Assembly (NCBI RefSeq): GCF_900142925.1
Contig: NZ_FRCN01000020.1
Coordinates: 62,001 to 126,000, forward strand
Source of the DNA: Chitinophaga sp. CF418
GTDB taxonomy: Bacteria; Bacteroidota; Bacteroidia; Chitinophagales; Chitinophagaceae
Reading direction: 5' to 3'
DNA: 64,000 nucleotides
Part shown: one piece after another, positions 61,740 to 64,000 of the stretch
Layout: each line of letters starts with the position of its first letter
Numbering within the stretch: the stretch's first letter is position 1
Notes under the pieces: model-generated
Told to the model about the DNA's origin: nothing
Seen by the model: the letters and a program-made list of their open reading frames with translations, nothing else
Database searches by the model: none
Translations under genes and position numbers: made by a program

Positions 61740-62366
61740 ATGAAACGTTCTAACAAAAATTCCGCTGCTCAAAGTCTGTTACATTTTCCAAACATGACAC
61801 ATGATGCACCACGTTTGGCCGCAACTGTTAACCGGTATATGCGGAGTGGGACTGCTTACAGTACTGTTAGTAAGTCAGGAACGGTATTTTCCGTCATCCG
61901 CAAACCGCAAAGTGGTGTATCAAGGGGCAAGCTCATTCTGAGCAAAAACCCTCTGATCGTTAAAAGGTATACGCTATCTGACAACCCTGCTGATGAACGT
62001 TTTTACCCGGCTTTTATGACCGACAGCGTAAAGGTTAGGCTGTTGGCTATTGAGTTTAGAAAGGAGTTGCCTTTCCTGGTGGCCAGACTGACGGAATATT
62101 GCACTGCGATAATTGAAAAGGAAGAAGCGATAAAACTTGCGTGGCCTGCCAGGTATATACACCGTTTTTGCAAGTGGGTGAAGTTGGTTAAAAAGTTATA
62201 TGCAAAGATTGCGGATCATAGCGAGATAGTAACCGACCCGGCTAAATTTGCGCGGGTGCTGATGCGCGGAAAGGCTCAGTCGGTTGTGATTGATTTTATC
62301 ATGAAATACGAGGCCCGCAGTAACAGCAAGAAATTTTCCAACCTGGTTAAGCAGTTTTTCATGTAA
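61740..62366 (+). CDS. Hypothetical protein, related to 59333 gene
   Basis: A 208-residue basic protein (ATG 61740; the earlier in-frame ATG at 61674 lies over the leader). An N-terminal basic region (KRSNKNSAAQ, SVIRKPQSGVSRGK) is followed by a helical C-terminal domain similar to the 59333 gene. No known family. Leader TTTTTTAAATCTCAAAATTTTAA upstream. Confidence 0.6.
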   Translation: MKRSNKNSAAQSLLHFPNMTHDAPRLAATVNRYMRSGTAYSTVSKSGTVFSVIRKPQSGVSRGKLILSKNPLIVKRYTLSDNPADERFYPAFMTDSVKVRLLAIEFRKELPFLVARLTEYCTAIIEKEEAIKLAWPARYIHRFCKWVKLVKKLYAKIADHSEIVTDPAKFARVLMRGKAQSVVIDFIMKYEARSNSKKFSNLVKQFFM

Positions 62367-62407
62367 TGCTGTCAATTCATTTTTTTAATCTGAAAAATTA
62401 TAAATCC

Positions 62408-62554
62408 ATGCTAGATAAAAAGTCTATTGAAATAATGCGCAAGTATGCACGTAAAATGTTCAAGGAACTTGCAAGGTATCATAACAAAAAAGCCAATAGA
62501 TATTTGAGAATATTCTGGCACAAAATAAAAGCCTCTCCAAATGACAGGAGCTAG
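62408..62554 (+). CDS. Short basic protein
   Basis: A 48-residue very basic protein (MLDKKSIEIMRKYARKMFKE and HNKKANRYLRIFWHKIK). An earlier start at 62366 would overlap the previous stop region. It is preceded by TTTTTTAATCTGAAAAATTA. It may bind nucleic acid, from its charge only. Confidence 0.5.
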   Translation: MLDKKSIEIMRKYARKMFKELARYHNKKANRYLRIFWHKIKASPNDRS

Positions 62555-62581
62555 TATTAATCAATATTTAAACTGTTTTTT

Positions 62582-62863
62582 ATGTGGAATGAAAACCTAA
62601 GTAAAGAGAAAAGGAAACTGGTTCTGAATGCTTGCCAAGGTCTGACAACTCAGTATCTAATTGCAGCATTTAGCGAGTACTGCGTTACGAATGGTATGGA
62701 GCCAACGGTAACAGCTTTGGATGTTGTGTCCCGTGACAGGCTGATAGACCTGGTTTACAAAATGATTTTTGTAACTAGAGTACATGATCAAGAGGAAACT
62801 AATTTTTGGATCGATAAGAATGGCCGCTATTTCGTTGAGTTAAATAAACAGACAAATGGATAG
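62582..62863 (+). CDS. Hypothetical protein
   Basis: A 93-residue helical soluble protein (KRKLVLNACQGLTTQYLIAA, FSEYCVTNGMEPTV). No family recognised. ATATTTAAAC-type leader upstream. Its stop overlaps a small ORF starting at 62856. Confidence 0.55.
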   Translation: MWNENLSKEKRKLVLNACQGLTTQYLIAAFSEYCVTNGMEPTVTALDVVSRDRLIDLVYKMIFVTRVHDQEETNFWIDKNGRYFVELNKQTNG

Positions 62864-62972
62864 TCGGTTGATTCATGATTTGCAAAGCATGCCGGTAAAG
62901 GTGACGGATTTACAGGCTGCTGTTATCCTGGCTGACGATGGTAGAAAATCAGGTGTTTATTTTCAATTTTAA
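62856..62972 (+). CDS. Very small ORF coupled to previous gene
   Basis: A 38-residue ORF (MDSRLIHDLQSMPVKVTDLQ onward) starting eight bases before the end of the previous gene, suggesting translational coupling. Its stop falls within the leader motif of the next gene. Small size makes it uncertain. Confidence 0.35.
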   Translation: MDSRLIHDLQSMPVKVTDLQAAVILADDGRKSGVYFQF

Positions 62973-62983
62973 AATTATTGGTT

Positions 62984-63160
62984 ATGCTATTGTTATTGAT
63001 GAGCGCAAAGGCGCTGCAATGTTTGGGAATTATTTTAATTGTTGTGGGGTTCTTACTCCGGGATATGCCGGGTAATGGTGCTTCACGCAGCGGTTGCCTC
63101 TTGCGTATTCTTTTAATCGGAATTGGTATAATTGTGTTTCTATATAATGCGCATTGCTAG
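62984..63160 (+). CDS. Small membrane protein
   Basis: A 58-residue protein with two transmembrane helices (MLLLLMSAKALQCLGIILIV and LLRILLIGIGIIVFLY) joined by a polar loop with GNGASRSGC. Preceded by CAATTTTAAAATTATTG. An earlier TTG at 62978 is unlikely. Confidence 0.5.
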   Translation: MLLLLMSAKALQCLGIILIVVGFLLRDMPGNGASRSGCLLRILLIGIGIIVFLYNAHC

Positions 63161-63187
63161 TATGGATGAGGCCGGATTTTCGTTGGC

Positions 63188-63251
63188 GCAGCCGATGGCA
63201 CAGACGCTTTTGCCTGTGGGCATGTTTGTGATTGTCTGTACCATCGGCTGC
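63188..63251 (+). terminator. Large hairpin closing the right-hand gene array
   Basis: Arms 63188-63205 and 63234-63251 match at 17 of 18 positions with a 28-base loop, followed by TGATCTTTTTGTCTTT. It could terminate the array transcript. The stem is longer than usual, and a 30-codon ORF lies within it (63162-63254). Confidence 0.6.
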
Positions 63252-63336
63252 TGATCTTTTTGTCTTTGCCTTTAGCGATTGTTAGAAATTGGTTTGAGCA
63301 TATATATATTATGGAGTGGTATCGGGAGGAATAAAA

Positions 63337-63366
63337 AAGGGATAAAGTTTTTTTGCTTTATCCCTT
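63337..63366 (-). terminator. Terminator of the 63377-63655 gene
   Basis: A perfect 11-bp stem (63337-63347 and 63356-63366), with a U-run on the minus strand (A-run at 63333-63338 on plus), ten bases past the stop codon. Confidence 0.7.
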
Positions 63367-63376
63367 GCCGTTGGTT

Positions 63377-63655
63377 TTACTTGGTGCTGAATGATTTCAG
63401 CTTTTCATTGAGATCTGTCAACCCTGATTTTTGCAGGATCTCTGCCGCCAGTTCGGACAATTGTTCCTCAGCATCTTTGGGGATGTTATCCAGCAGTCCG
63501 GGCGAGTTTTTGGGGTCAATTCCTTTGCCAATAATATTACCCAGCAGAAGGGCATTTTTCCGGCTTACTTTCAGGTCAATTTTTACTGTTTCATTCATAC
63601 CTGGGCTGCTCAACACTGTGTCGAGCAATACAGCCCCTAATTCTTTGTCATTCAT
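63377..63655 (-). CDS. Hypothetical protein
   Basis: A 92-residue acidic, helical protein (MNDKELGAVLLDTVLSSPGM, IPKDAEEQLSELAAEILQKS). It has a proper terminator and an A/T-rich leader, so it is likely a real gene, opposite to the array. No recognised family. Confidence 0.55.
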   Translation of the reverse strand: MNDKELGAVLLDTVLSSPGMNETVKIDLKVSRKNALLLGNIIGKGIDPKNSPGLLDNIPKDAEEQLSELAAEILQKSGLTDLNEKLKSFSTK

Positions 63656-63792
63656 TCATTTTCACATTACGTTTTCACTGAATCAAATATGGGAATGAAT
63701 GAGCTATTAATCCCTATAAAAAACTAAGGGGGATTGCAACCTCAGTTTACCGCGTGTAACTTTGGTAACAGATACTTAAATGTGTAGTAAAG

Positions 63793-64000
63793 ATGAAGAG
63801 AGCAGGAAGTATATATTTCGCCGGTCCCGCAGGCCCGGTTTTGCTGGCCAGCGGTCAATGCCCGCTGGCTAATTACGCTGACCACGCCAGGCATGGTCAG
63901 CCCGGCATCGGTCAATGCCTTTTATTTTATGACCCTGATTGCTCCCGGCACACCGGCAGCAATCAGGGCATAATGTTGCCAAGTATAGTGTTAAGTCGTA
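63793..64000 (+). CDS. Partial ORF over a hairpin cluster, running off the window
   Basis: Open for 69 codons from ATG 63793 to the edge. The translation (MKRAGSIYFAGPAGPVLLAS onward) is Gly/Pro/Cys/His-rich and covers several hairpins, so coding is uncertain. Two CGGTCAATGCC direct repeats (from 63852 and 63909) lie inside. Confidence 0.3.
   Translation, partial: MKRAGSIYFAGPAGPVLLASGQCPLANYADHARHGQPGIGQCLLFYDPDCSRHTGSNQGIMLPSIVLSR
63847..63968. repeat. Cluster of three hairpins
   Basis: Perfect stems at 63847-63854/63862-63869, 63877-63884/63894-63901 and 63933-63943/63958-63968, with a direct repeat CGGTCAATGCC (63852 and 63909). An additional weak GGCAT/ATGCC stem with TTTTATTTT lies between the second and third. 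Could be a transfer or replication site, or part of an unrecognised gene. Confidence 0.5.

Noticed and set aside
63279-63698. 139-codon plus-strand frame
   Set aside because: It is opposite to the 63377-63655 gene, which has a better start and its own terminator.
1-64000. CRISPR arrays, tRNA or rRNA genes, complete insertion sequences
   Set aside because: None seen on reading both strands; a dedicated tRNA scan could still find one.

Overview
The window is chromosomal DNA from a Bacteroidota bacterium, most likely family Sphingobacteriaceae (Pedobacter/Mucilaginibacter-like). This rests on two complete ECF sigma/FecR/SusC/SusD loci, DUF6266 proteins, Bacteroidota-type two-gene Rhs proteins, A/T-rich leaders without Shine-Dalgarno sequences, and a promoter matching the Bacteroidota TAnnTTTG -7 element. 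I see no rRNA, tRNA, CRISPR array or complete insertion sequence.

Layout. 1-1446: N-terminal part of a class I lanthipeptide dehydratase (LanB), cut by the window edge. 1.6-4.3 kb: four-gene operon of secreted proteins and lipoproteins, including two tandem paralogues and a FecR-like lipoprotein. 4.4-8.6 kb: an O-antigen-ligase-like membrane protein and an S9 peptidase. 8.8-18.3 kb: an Rhs operon whose last large protein ends in a NucA/NucB-type DNase, followed by a SUKH immunity gene. 18.4-19.6 kb: an Rpn-family nuclease followed by two extra copies of its C-terminal tail in stop-start-coupled small ORFs. 19.8-24 kb: a TraB-like protein, a membrane protein, a HigBA toxin-antitoxin pair and a pentapeptide-repeat membrane protein. 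24-31.2 kb: two DUF6266 genes, two MauE/DoxX-type membrane proteins each followed by a small secreted cysteine-containing peptide, a probable beta-propeller, a zeta-toxin pair, a PD-(D/E)XK nuclease and a four-helix membrane protein. 31.2-48.8 kb: two ECF sigma/FecR/SusC/SusD loci on the minus strand, separated by a TlpA-like lipoprotein with a third cysteine peptide (plus strand) and by a thioredoxin-like protein with an AraC regulator. 49-55.6 kb: small membrane and hypothetical proteins, one decayed duplicate, and a possible abortive-infection-like pair. 55.6-64 kb: an ICE- or plasmid-like region with a nest of inverted repeats, then DUF932, DUF3560 and arrays of small paralogous genes that share an upstream leader motif, ending in a hairpin cluster.

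How the genes may work together. Each sigma/FecR pair should couple loading of its SusC/SusD importer to transcription. The MauE-type proteins (CxCGG motif), TlpA- and thioredoxin-like proteins and exported peptides with 2-4 cysteines look like one recurring redox-linked peptide module; two of the peptide genes share a leader motif. The Rhs-NucA/B/SUKH locus, Rpn tail array, HigBA, zeta pair and standalone nuclease are conflict genes. The points I consider most novel are the Rpn tail array, the cysteine-peptide/MauE modules, the possible antisense RNAs upstream of susC, and the leader-linked gene array at the right end.
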